From CAZABP01 sp964483245 (GTDB taxonomy: Bacteria; Planctomycetota; UBA1135; UBA2386): 15,310 nucleotides of DNA. This document shows, piece by piece, positions 1-6,289 of the stretch (position 1 is its first letter; the number at the start of each line of letters is the position of its first letter). The stretch spans positions 1 to 15,310 of the forward strand of contig CAZABP010000080.1 of the NCBI GenBank assembly GCA_964483245.1, read 5' to 3'. The notes beneath the pieces were generated by a model. It saw nothing but the letters and a program-made list of their open reading frames with translations. It did not search any database and was not told where the DNA came from. A program made the position numbers and the translations under genes.

Positions 1-1
1 G

Positions 2-694
2 CTGTTCGGGCACGAGCGCGGCGCGTTCACCGGGGCGGACCGCGATCGCCCCGGGCTCGTGCGCGCGGCGGCCGGTGGCGTGCTGTTCCTCGACGAGGTG
101 ACCGAGCTGGATCAGGAGCTGCAGGCGAAGCTGCTGCGGTTCCTCGAGGAAGGGAGCGTGCGCCCGCTCGGCGGTGAGCGCGCGGAGCGGACCGACGTGC
201 GCGTCGTCGCGGCGACGAACCGGACACCGGCGGCCGAGATCGCGGCGGGCCGGCTGCGCGCGGATCTGTACTACCGGCTCGCCGTGGTCACGCTGGAGCT
301 GCCGCCGCTGCGCGAGCGGAGCGGCGACATCCCGCTGCTGGCGCAGGCATTCCTGGCGGAGGCGGCGCGGGGACGCGGCGCGCAACCGCGGCAGCTCAGC
401 GCGGAATGCCTGACCGAGCTCGGACGCCGGCGCTGGCCGGGGAACCTGCGTGAGCTGCGCAACGAGATGCAGCGGCTCGACGCGCTCGCCGAGCAGGACG
501 TGATCGGTCCGGAGCTGCTGTCGCCGGAGATCGGCAGCCCGCTCGGTGGTGGCACGCTCGACCTCGCGCGGCTGGAACGCGAGGCGATCGCGGAGGCGCT
601 GCGGGTGGCGGGCGGCAACAAGAGCGAAGCGGCTCGGCTGCTCGGGATCAGCCGGCGGACGCTGTACCACAAGCTCGGCGACGGGACTGTGTAG
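2..694 (+). CDS. Sigma-54-dependent transcriptional activator (AAA+ enhancer-binding protein), C-terminal part
   Basis: The 5' end lies outside the window. The visible 230 residues begin inside the AAA+ domain with GAFTGAD (bases 20-40), the loop by which these activators contact sigma-54. A Walker B stretch GGVLFLDEV follows, then VRVVAATNR (sensor I region), the RADLYYRL arginine-finger region, and WPGNLREL (sensor II). The last ~35 residues are a Fis-type helix-turn-helix (GGNKSEAARLLGISRRTLYHKL). This is the normal order for the NtrC/ZraR class, which hydrolyses ATP to open sigma-54 promoters. The sensory N-terminus, usually a response-regulator receiver, FHA or GAF domain, cannot be seen, so the signal is unknown. 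The stop is TAG at 692-694. The following gene is co-directional 119 bases later but separated by hairpins, so co-transcription is uncertain. Family assignment is secure; the target genes are not known. Confidence 0.95.
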   Translation: MFGHERGAFTGADRDRPGLVRAAAGGVLFLDEVTELDQELQAKLLRFLEEGSVRPLGGERAERTDVRVVAATNRTPAAEIAAGRLRADLYYRLAVVTLELPPLRERSGDIPLLAQAFLAEAARGRGAQPRQLSAECLTELGRRRWPGNLRELRNEMQRLDALAEQDVIGPELLSPEIGSPLGGGTLDLARLEREAIAEALRVAGGNKSEAARLLGISRRTLYHKLGDGTV

Positions 695-715
695 GAACTA
701 CACACCTGTGCGGGG

Positions 716-745
716 GCGCCCGGTCGCGGATCGGGACCGGGGCGC
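716..745 (+). terminator. GC-rich hairpin after the activator gene (possible terminator)
   Basis: GCGCCCGGTC (716-725) pairs with GACCGGGGCGC (735-745), giving 10 base pairs with one bulged G and a 9-base loop. It starts 22 bases after the TAG stop. No T-tract follows, so it does not fit a classical intrinsic terminator. It may stabilise a 3' end or simply reflect high GC. Confidence 0.35.
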
Positions 746-782
746 GGAAGTCCATGTCTCGCAGGATGTTGCGGATCTGATC

Positions 783-797
783 CCTCCGGCACGGAGG
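783..797 (+). promoter_or_regulatory. Short hairpin pairing CCTCCG with CGGAGG upstream of the secreted-protein gene
   Basis: CCTCCG (783-788) and CGGAGG (792-797) form a perfect 6-bp stem with a 3-base loop, 16 bases before the GTG start at 814. The 3' arm contains GGAGG, a perfect Shine-Dalgarno core, held in the stem. It is too far from GTG 814 to be the main ribosome site, for which GAGGGGGG at 804-811 is the nearer candidate. A role in translation control is only a possibility. Confidence 0.25.
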
Positions 798-813
798 TTG
801 ACTGAGGGGGGCG

Positions 814-2451
814 GTGCGCCTGCTCCCCCAGACCATCCCCGTGCTCGCCTGCCTGGCCGTGCTCCCGGCCCAGAGCATGCTGCGTGAGCGCGTGCCGGAT
901 CTGCTGGCGCATCTCTCGATCCCTGCTGGATCGCACACCGAGGCGCAGCGGCTGCGCGAGCTGTGCACCGATCCTGCGCTCGCGGCGCTCGCCGCTGACG
1001 AGGACTGGCGTGAGCCGCTGATGCTGCTGCAGGGGATCCTCGCCCGTTCGACCGGCGAGGTAGAGCTCGGGCTCGCGGCACTGCAGCCGCGCGCCGACGA
1101 GACGGACGTGCCGCTGCTGATCTGCCGGTTGCAGCTCAGCGCGCAGGCCCAGGAGATCGTGCAGCGCGTGCTCGCGCGCCGCGACCTGATCGGGCGCAGC
1201 CGGGTGCTGAACGGACGCGCGATCTACGAGATCGCCGGTCCGGGCGCTGCAGCCGGAGCGAACCCGTTGCAGCAGGTCGGCACGGTCGTCGAGCTGCTCA
1301 TCGATGGGCAGGACCTGCTGATCTCGAACAGTGCCACGGCGCTCGCGGCCTGGGTCACGCACGCACCGGCGGAAGCTGTGCCGCCGACTTCCAGCGCCGA
1401 CGCGCTCGACGCGACGCTGTATGTCGCGCTCGACAAGCTCGCGCCACGGCTCGGCCGCTGGTTCGAGGGCGCGGCTGATACGGCCGCGGATCGCACGGCG
1501 CCGACACGCGTCGGTCGTCATCACGCCTTCGACAGTCTCGGTTTCTGGCTCGGTTGGTCCGGCCTGGTCAGCGCGCGCGATGCGACGTTGACGCTGCGCC
1601 CGGTCGCCCAGGGGCTCGAGCTGCGCATCGACGTCCAGGTGGGTGGCGACGGGCCGGATGGCTGGCTCGCGGCGGCTGCGCCGGCGGCCGACCTCGACAC
1701 GCTGATCGCGGAGCTGCCGGCAGCCGGAGCCCAGCCGGGAACGCACGTGTTCGCGACGCTCGCGATGACGCTCGATCTGCCGCGCCTGCTCTCGCCGCGC
1801 GGCCCCGCAGGTGGCCCAACAGGTGGCGGCCGGCTCGCCTCGATGCAGGGTCACCTGTGTGGTGGCGTGCGCGGGCTCGGCCTCGATCTCGAGAAGCAGA
1901 TCCTCTCTCAGCTCGGTTCGACGTTCGCCGTGCAACTCGCGGCATCGGTCGAGCAGGGTTGGATTCGTCCCATGTTCCTCCTCCAGACCCGGTCCCCGAA
2001 GGCGGCGCAGCGTCTTATCGCTGACCTTCGCGGCCAGTTCACGCGGCTCGGCATGGTAACCGCGGGAACACAGCCGCCGGTGAAGGGTGCTCGCACCCCG
2101 ACGGCGCCGGCGCACGGGGGTGCGCCCGACACCGTCGAGTCTCTGCACGTCAGCGTGCCGGGGCTGGGGGAGGCCTATCTCGCGGCAGTGCAGTCGCATC
2201 TCGTCTGCACGCCCGAGCCCACGCTGATCGACGCACTGCGCGCGCGGACGCGCACGAGCGCTGTCGACTTCGCGCAGCATTCCTCGCATGCAAAGGCGCC
2301 GTTCGGAGCGATGACGCTCGATCTGCGCCATCTGTCGCCAGACCGCAGCACCACGAGCACGCGCTCGTCGCTGCTGACCCGCTGGCATGGCACGGCTTCG
2401 TGGGCGAACGGGACGCTGACCTGCTCCCTGTTCGCGGCGACTCAGCGCTAG
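814..2451 (+). CDS. Secreted protein of unknown function (545 aa)
   Basis: I do not recognise a named family. The GTG start at 814 is chosen because a purine run (GAGGGGGG, 804-811) precedes it and the encoded N-terminus is a short signal peptide: MRLLPQ, a hydrophobic stretch, then LPAQS near residue 21 as a likely cleavage site. A cysteine at residue 13 makes a lipoprotein conceivable but less likely, since hydrophobic residues continue past it. The rest is soluble and Ala/Leu/Arg-rich. It alternates helical segments with beta-like stretches (TVVELLIDGQDLLISNS near 154-170, LYVALDKL near 197, FGAMTLDL near 498), loosely resembling DUF3352-type bacterial surface proteins. No catalytic motif is evident. 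It is followed by tandem hairpins at 2471-2595 that would end its transcript. It ends TAG. Confidence is high that this is a real gene and low for any role. Confidence 0.8.
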   Translation: MRLLPQTIPVLACLAVLPAQSMLRERVPDLLAHLSIPAGSHTEAQRLRELCTDPALAALAADEDWREPLMLLQGILARSTGEVELGLAALQPRADETDVPLLICRLQLSAQAQEIVQRVLARRDLIGRSRVLNGRAIYEIAGPGAAAGANPLQQVGTVVELLIDGQDLLISNSATALAAWVTHAPAEAVPPTSSADALDATLYVALDKLAPRLGRWFEGAADTAADRTAPTRVGRHHAFDSLGFWLGWSGLVSARDATLTLRPVAQGLELRIDVQVGGDGPDGWLAAAAPAADLDTLIAELPAAGAQPGTHVFATLAMTLDLPRLLSPRGPAGGPTGGGRLASMQGHLCGGVRGLGLDLEKQILSQLGSTFAVQLAASVEQGWIRPMFLLQTRSPKAAQRLIADLRGQFTRLGMVTAGTQPPVKGARTPTAPAHGGAPDTVESLHVSVPGLGEAYLAAVQSHLVCTPEPTLIDALRARTRTSAVDFAQHSSHAKAPFGAMTLDLRHLSPDRSTTSTRSSLLTRWHGTASWANGTLTCSLFAATQR

Positions 2452-2478
2452 CTCTTTCTCTTTCCACCGAATTCGTTT

Positions 2479-2529
2479 CCGGGGGCCGCTCCTCACTGGG
2501 GCAGGCAGGGGCGGCTCCCGGCTGTTTTT
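2479..2529 (+). terminator. Intrinsic terminator hairpin, copy 1
   Basis: Arms CCGGGGGCCGCTCCT (2479-2493) and AGGGGCGGCTCCCGG (2507-2521) make a 15-bp stem with two G-T pairs and a 13-base loop. CTG and T5 (2525-2529) follow. It begins 28 bases after the stop of the 814-2451 gene. The T-tract is only on the plus strand, so it would stop that transcript and not the minus-strand operon that converges on it. The loop is larger than in most intrinsic terminators. Confidence 0.7.
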
Positions 2530-2541
2530 GGCATTCGTAGA

Positions 2542-2592
2542 CCGGGGATCATCCCTCACTGGGGCAGGCAGGGGTGGTCCCCGGCTGTTTTT
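2542..2592 (+). terminator. Intrinsic terminator hairpin, copy 2
   Basis: Arms CCGGGGATCATCCCT (2542-2556) and AGGGGTGGTCCCCGG (2570-2584) make a 15-bp stem with two G-T pairs, the same 13-base loop as copy 1, then CTG and T5 (2588-2592). It ends 14 bases before the stop codon of the convergent GNAT gene. It would serve as a backup terminator protecting the operon from antisense readthrough. Confidence 0.7.
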
Positions 2593-2605
2593 GGCCGACC
2601 CGGGA

Positions 2606-3568
2606 TCAGTAGATCTCGATCACCGCTGCATCGAGCGGCGGCTCGACGACGGCCGAGCCTTGGCGCAGGTCCGCGCATGCGATCTCGCAGCGTTCGCCCA
2701 GGCGCAGGAAGCCGAGGCGGTCCAGGCCGAGAGCGGCGCAAGTGCCGAGATCCGGGATCACGATGGCACGGATCCCTGGATCGAGCGCCTGGCGCAGCGC
2801 CGTGACGAGCAGTGCGTGCGCGCGGTCCGGCGCGAGCCCAGCAACGCCGAGCAGCTCGACGTGCAGGTTCCGCTCGACCTGCGCGCGCAGCACGCGGCGT
2901 TCGCGCAGCAGCAGGAATCCATCGAGGCCGTGGTCGTCGCCGACCCCGAACATGCGCGCCGTGCGCAGCTGCGCACGCAGGCCGGCGATGTCGTAGGCCT
3001 GCACCAACGCGACCTGCTGCGCCAGGCGCTCGATCGCCGCGACGACGGCCGGTGCGTCCGCCTCGGTCAGCTCGCGGATCGAGACCGCGCGCTCCGGCTC
3101 GCGGGCCAGGTGCGGCGTGACCATCGGCTGCGCGCCGATCCAGAACCGGAACGGGAGCAGACCCTGCATCGGCGCGCGGCACAGCGCGAACATCCGGCGC
3201 ACGGCCGGCACGCTGCCGGTCCCGGCGAAGAACACGGTGTAGGCGTGCGTGTAACCTTTGCTGCGCGCGCGTCGCACCAGCTCCTGGACGAGCTGCAGCG
3301 CGGTCTGCGCTCCGGCCGCCCCACGCTCGACGGTCAGGAACGTCGTGAACACGGCACGGCGCAGCTCGCCGCGGTGCAGGAACCGGCTCGGGACTCCGGC
3401 GAACCACCCGACCAGCACACCGTCGCGCTCCTGCGTGATGCAGAGCTCCGGATCCCCGTCGGGGCGTGCGAGGTACTCCGCGAGCAGCTCCGGCGTGAAC
3501 TCCCAGCAGGGTCGCGCCCAGTTGCGCCGCATCAGGTCGGCAGCGCGGGTGAGCAGGTCTGGTGCCAT
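2606..3568 (-). CDS. Tandem GNAT-type acyltransferase-like protein (320 aa), last gene of the five-gene operon
   Basis: The ATG at 3568 is chosen because it lies 2 bases after the TGA of the formyltransferase gene; the open frame extends further upstream but would overlap that gene heavily. The protein looks like two GNAT halves. Residues ~1-155 carry a beta strand (FTTFLTV) followed by ERGAAGAQTAL (81-91) at the acetyl-CoA loop position, then a long helix and YTHAYTVFFAGTGSVPAVRRMF. A linker near 155 leads to a second half starting SIRELTEADAPAVVAAI, with a weaker acetyl-CoA loop near 241-258. GNAT enzymes move an acyl group from CoA to an amine. The second half may be structural. Position in the operon suggests it acylates the pathway product or gives self-protection by acetylation; both are inference. 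GNAT fold is fairly sure, substrate unknown. Confidence 0.82.
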   Translation of the reverse strand: MAPDLLTRAADLMRRNWARPCWEFTPELLAEYLARPDGDPELCITQERDGVLVGWFAGVPSRFLHRGELRRAVFTTFLTVERGAAGAQTALQLVQELVRRARSKGYTHAYTVFFAGTGSVPAVRRMFALCRAPMQGLLPFRFWIGAQPMVTPHLAREPERAVSIRELTEADAPAVVAAIERLAQQVALVQAYDIAGLRAQLRTARMFGVGDDHGLDGFLLLRERRVLRAQVERNLHVELLGVAGLAPDRAHALLVTALRQALDPGIRAIVIPDLGTCAALGLDRLGFLRLGERCEIACADLRQGSAVVEPPLDAAVIEIY

Positions 3569-3570
3569 GT

Positions 3571-4512
3571 TCACGCTGCCGGCGCCTCCAGGCGCATGCC
3601 GCTCCGCAGCCACTGCGCTGCCGGTTCGTAGCGAGGAGGGTGATCGCTGCCGCCCGCGACGACCACGCGCTCGACGGCGAGCCAGCAGTCGATCGTCGCG
3701 ACGCGCACGCCGTCGTCGCTGACGGCGCCAACGGTGCCCGGCGGTTCGGTGCACGGCTCCTGCGTCACGGTCACGCGTGCGAGCCCGAGCTCCTGGTCGC
3801 CGGCCCGCACGCGGGGCGCCGGCCACGGAGAGCGCAACGGCAGGTAGTCGCAGGCACGCACGAGGCGTGCGATTCTCGCGGCTGGCTGATCGAACGGCAC
3901 CTGGCCTGCGTGCGGCGGGCGCCAGCCGAACCGGCGCAGCGCGGCCCGGTCCTGCGACTGGCGTGGGACCGCCTCGCCGGCGGCGGCAGTCGCGAGCAGG
4001 CGTTCGATCAGAGTCAGCCCGTCGCGCAGCGCGCGCAGGCTCAGCGTGCCGCCGGTGTCCGTCTCGCCGATCGGAAACCGGGTCTGGAACGCGATCGCGC
4101 CGGTGTCGAGGCCGGCGTCCATCCAGTGCAGCGTCGCGCCGTGCTCGGTAGCACCCTCGACCAGCGCCCAGCTCGCCGACATGACGCCGCCGAACCCCGG
4201 CAGCAGCCCCGGGTGCAGGTTGAACCAGCCGATCCGCGCCGTGCGTAGGACTTCGGCCGGCAGCTTGGCCAGCGAGTGGACGTTGAGCCCGACGTCGATC
4301 TGCGCCCCGGCGAACGTGTCGGTCAGCTCGCCGCGGGCGAGCTGCGCAGCGGAGAGGGTGCGCAGCTGCGCACCCTGCGCGGCGCGCGCCAGGCCCGGCA
4401 GCTCCGGCGGGTCCTCGGCGGCGGCGAGCGCGACGATCGGATGGCCGAGCCGCAGCAGCAGCCGCAGCGCCTGGGCGCCGGCCCCTTCGCCGCCGACCAG
4501 CGCGACGTTCAT
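3571..4512 (-). CDS. Formyltransferase of the methionyl-tRNA formyltransferase fold (313 aa)
   Basis: This is a 10-formyltetrahydrofolate-dependent formyl transfer domain followed by a C-terminal domain. The catalytic triad is visible: Asn98 and His100 in FNLHPG, and Asp136 in DAGLDTG. The 38-residue spacing from Asn to Asp matches Asn106/Asp144 of E. coli Fmt. Supporting motifs are LLPGFGG and ETDTGGTL. The C-terminal part (~205-305) resembles the Fmt C-terminal fold but is divergent. Length is close to Fmt (about 315), but its place in an operon with an adenylation enzyme and carrier protein argues for N-formylation of an amino acid or amine intermediate rather than initiator tRNA, as with sugar, ornithine and other specialised formyltransferases. 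The start ATG overlaps the carrier protein stop in an ATGA (4509-4512). Fold and chemistry are confident; substrate is inferred. Confidence 0.9.
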   Translation of the reverse strand: MNVALVGGEGAGAQALRLLLRLGHPIVALAAAEDPPELPGLARAAQGAQLRTLSAAQLARGELTDTFAGAQIDVGLNVHSLAKLPAEVLRTARIGWFNLHPGLLPGFGGVMSASWALVEGATEHGATLHWMDAGLDTGAIAFQTRFPIGETDTGGTLSLRALRDGLTLIERLLATAAAGEAVPRQSQDRAALRRFGWRPPHAGQVPFDQPAARIARLVRACDYLPLRSPWPAPRVRAGDQELGLARVTVTQEPCTEPPGTVGAVSDDGVRVATIDCWLAVERVVVAGGSDHPPRYEPAAQWLRSGMRLEAPAA

Positions 4513-4751
4513 CCGCGGCGCGCCTGCACGTAGCGCGCGATCTCGGCCGGCGTGCGGAACTGGGCCGGGTCGAGCTGCTCCGGGTCGACGCGGATCCCGA
4601 ACGCCTGCTCGAGCCGCAGCAGCAGGTCGACGAATGCCAGCGAGTCGAGCAGCCCGTCCTGGAACAGGTCGACGTCGGCGCCGGCGACGTCGAGGTGCAG
4701 GTCGGTGCGCAGGATCGCGAGGATCTGCGGCAGCTCGGGCGCGGCGGTCAT
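4509..4751 (-). CDS. Acyl/peptidyl carrier protein (80 aa)
   Basis: This small gene reads MTAAPELPQIL... and has the four-helix carrier protein layout. The phosphopantetheine attachment serine is Ser37 in DGLLDSLAFVDLL, with the usual Asp-Ser-Leu and hydrophobic helix II after it. Helix III/IV follows (FGIRVDPEQLDP, TPAEIARYV). The size and the DGLLDS form resemble DltC-like or stand-alone peptidyl carrier proteins. The start is fixed by an ATGA overlap with the upstream adenylation gene (4748-4751), and the stop by another ATGA with the formyltransferase. It would carry the amino acid activated by its upstream neighbour as a thioester while other enzymes act on it. It needs a phosphopantetheinyl transferase, which is not in the window. 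Confidence 0.92.
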   Translation of the reverse strand: MTAAPELPQILAILRTDLHLDVAGADVDLFQDGLLDSLAFVDLLLRLEQAFGIRVDPEQLDPAQFRTPAEIARYVQARRG

Positions 4752-6289
4752 GCGGTCGGCGGCGGGACGCGAGGGCGGAACAGCTCGCGCAGCCGCACGC
4801 GGTCGACCTTTCCGTTCTGGTTGGCCGGCAGCTCGGTCAGCGGGAGCCAGTGGCCCGGCAGCATCCACGGCGGCAGCCGCTGCGCCAGCGCGGCGCGCAG
4901 CTTTGCCGGCGGCAGCTCCTCGCCTGGTCGACTGCGGTAGGCGCAGCAGATCGCCATCCCCTCGAAGCCGCTGGTCGGCAGCGCGACGACCGCCGCCTCG
5001 GCGACCGCGTCCTGCGCGTGCAGCGCCGCCTCGATCTCGCCGAGCTCGATCCGGTAGCCGCGGCTCTTGATCTGCGCGTCGCGGCGCCCGGCGAACCACA
5101 GCAGGCCCGCGGCGTCGCGGCGCGCGAGGTCACCGGTCCGGTAGATCCGGTGCACCTCCCCGCGTGCATCGGTCCAGGTCGGGAACGCCTGCGCCGTGCG
5201 CTCCGGATCGCGCCAGTAGCCGGGGCTCAACCCGTCGCCACCGAGACACAGCTCGCCGGTACCGTCCGCCGGCAGCTCGCGCAGCTCGTCGTCGACGATC
5301 CAGGCCTGCTCGCGCGGGCAGGGGATCCCGATCGGGATCGCGGCGGCCGGGTCGCGCGGGGCTTCGGTCAGCTCGTGGTACGTGCTCGCGATCGTCGCCT
5401 CGGTCGGTCCGTACAGGTTCGTGAACCGCGCGTGCGGCAGGCGCTGCATCAGCCACTGCAGCGTCGGCGTCGGGAGCACTTCGCCGCACCAGGACAGCTC
5501 GCGCAGCTCCGGGAAGTCGCCGGCGCGCACCGCATCGAAGCGGTGCAGCCAGACCAGGGCCGAGGGGACCGAGAACCACTGCGTCAGCCGGTGCGTGCGG
5601 ATGAACTCGGCGAGCTGGCCCGCGTGCAGCAGCGCGTCGGCAGGGACCAGGTGCAACTCGCCGCCGGCGCTCAGCGTTCCGTGCAGGTCGAGCGTCGACA
5701 GGTCGAAGTGCAGCGGCGGATGGCAGGAGCGGCGCTCGCCAGGACCGAGCCGGAAGTGCGGCACGGCCCAGGCCAGGAACGATTGCACGTTGTGGTGCGT
5801 GATCGCGACGCCCTTCGGATCGCCGGTCGAGCCGGACGTGTACAGCAGGTGCGCGACCGCGTCGTCTGCGGGTGCCGCGATCTCGTCGAGCGGCGCTGCG
5901 CTCGGGCCTTCGTCGATGCGCAGCAGTCGCGACTGTGGCATGCCGGCGTCGGTCAGCTTGCCCGCGAGCTCTGGGGTCACCCAGGCGAACGCCGGCTCGC
6001 TCGAGCGGAGGATCTTCGCCAGCCGCGCCGGCGGGCTCTGCGGATCGAGCGGCACGTAGATGCCGCCGGCGCACAGCACGGCGTAGATCGCTTCCACGGC
6101 TGGCGTCGTCTTCGGCGTCAGCAGCGCGACGCGGTCGCCGTCGCGCAAGCCGGCGGTGCGCAGTGCGCACGCACGGCGGAGCACGCGGTCCGCGAGCACG
6201 CAATACGTGACGCTCTGCCCCCGCTCGACGACCGCGGTCGCGTCCGGCATCTCGGCTGCGCGCGCGAGGAACGCCGCGTGCAAGGTCAT
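4748..6289 (-). CDS. Stand-alone amino-acid adenylation enzyme, DltA/NRPS A-domain type (513 aa)
   Basis: All core adenylation motifs are present in order: A3 LLYTSGSTGDPKGV (148-161), A4 with FDLS (195-198), CGEVLP (268-273), A5 NLYGPTEAT (291-299), A7 YRTGDL (383-388), A8 GRRDAQIKSRGYRIELGEIE (401-420) and A10 NQNGKVDR (490-497) with the catalytic Lys494. Asp196 is at the position that binds the substrate amino group in amino-acid-activating domains, so an alpha-amino acid is the likely substrate rather than a fatty or aryl acid. The FDLSxxDL and CGEVLP stretches resemble D-alanine ligase DltA, but no dltB or dltD is nearby. Length matches single A domains; there is no fused condensation or carrier domain, the latter being the next gene. 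The start overlaps the upstream monooxygenase stop as ATGA (6286-6289). Substrate cannot be read reliably by eye. Confidence 0.93.
   Translation of the reverse strand: MTLHAAFLARAAEMPDATAVVERGQSVTYCVLADRVLRRACALRTAGLRDGDRVALLTPKTTPAVEAIYAVLCAGGIYVPLDPQSPPARLAKILRSSEPAFAWVTPELAGKLTDAGMPQSRLLRIDEGPSAAPLDEIAAPADDAVAHLLYTSGSTGDPKGVAITHHNVQSFLAWAVPHFRLGPGERRSCHPPLHFDLSTLDLHGTLSAGGELHLVPADALLHAGQLAEFIRTHRLTQWFSVPSALVWLHRFDAVRAGDFPELRELSWCGEVLPTPTLQWLMQRLPHARFTNLYGPTEATIASTYHELTEAPRDPAAAIPIGIPCPREQAWIVDDELRELPADGTGELCLGGDGLSPGYWRDPERTAQAFPTWTDARGEVHRIYRTGDLARRDAAGLLWFAGRRDAQIKSRGYRIELGEIEAALHAQDAVAEAAVVALPTSGFEGMAICCAYRSRPGEELPPAKLRAALAQRLPPWMLPGHWLPLTELPANQNGKVDRVRLRELFRPRVPPPTA

Larger units (their letters stand above)
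2471..2595 (+). repeat. Two contiguous tandem repeats (~62 nt) encoding covarying hairpins
   Basis: Unit 1 is 2471-2532 and unit 2 is 2533-2595, abutting exactly. Both start ATTCGT, then a 15-nt arm beginning CCGGGG, an identical 13-nt loop CACTGGGGCAGGC, a complementary arm beginning AGGGG, and an identical tail CTGTTTTTGGC. The loop and tail are unchanged, while the arms differ at six paired positions and every difference keeps pairing. Two are full G-C to A-T swaps and four switch between Watson-Crick and G-T pairs. This is the signature of selection on RNA structure or of a dispersed structured repeat. A possible decayed third head, GACCCGGGATCAG, lies at 2597-2609. Confidence 0.85.

Noticed and set aside
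788..803. Sigma-54 promoter-like string GGCAC-N5-TTGAC just before the 814 start
   Set aside because: The -12 element reads TTGA rather than TTGC, losing an invariant base, and the start of transcription would fall almost on the start codon. The match overlaps the CCTCCG/CGGAGG hairpin and may be chance.
271..2559. Long open frame on the minus strand (about 760 codons)
   Set aside because: It runs antisense to the activator and the secreted-protein gene, is Arg/Gln/Ala-rich without domains, and is what high GC produces opposite real genes.
2471..2595. Bidirectional terminator serving the operon as well
   Set aside because: On the minus strand the stems are preceded by A-runs and not followed by a T-tract, so termination is expected only for the plus strand.
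2528..3631. Plus-strand open frame opposite the GNAT gene
   Set aside because: No recognisable domain, and its start lies in the terminator repeats; the minus-strand frame has GNAT features and operon spacing.
3571..4512. Housekeeping methionyl-tRNA formyltransferase (fmt)
   Set aside because: The catalytic triad fits, but there is no def or sun/rsmB neighbour, the C-terminal part is divergent, and it is translationally coupled to a carrier protein and a GNAT gene.
4509..6289. A true D-alanylation (dlt) operon
   Set aside because: DltA- and DltC-like genes are present but dltB and dltD are absent and the neighbours are tailoring enzymes.
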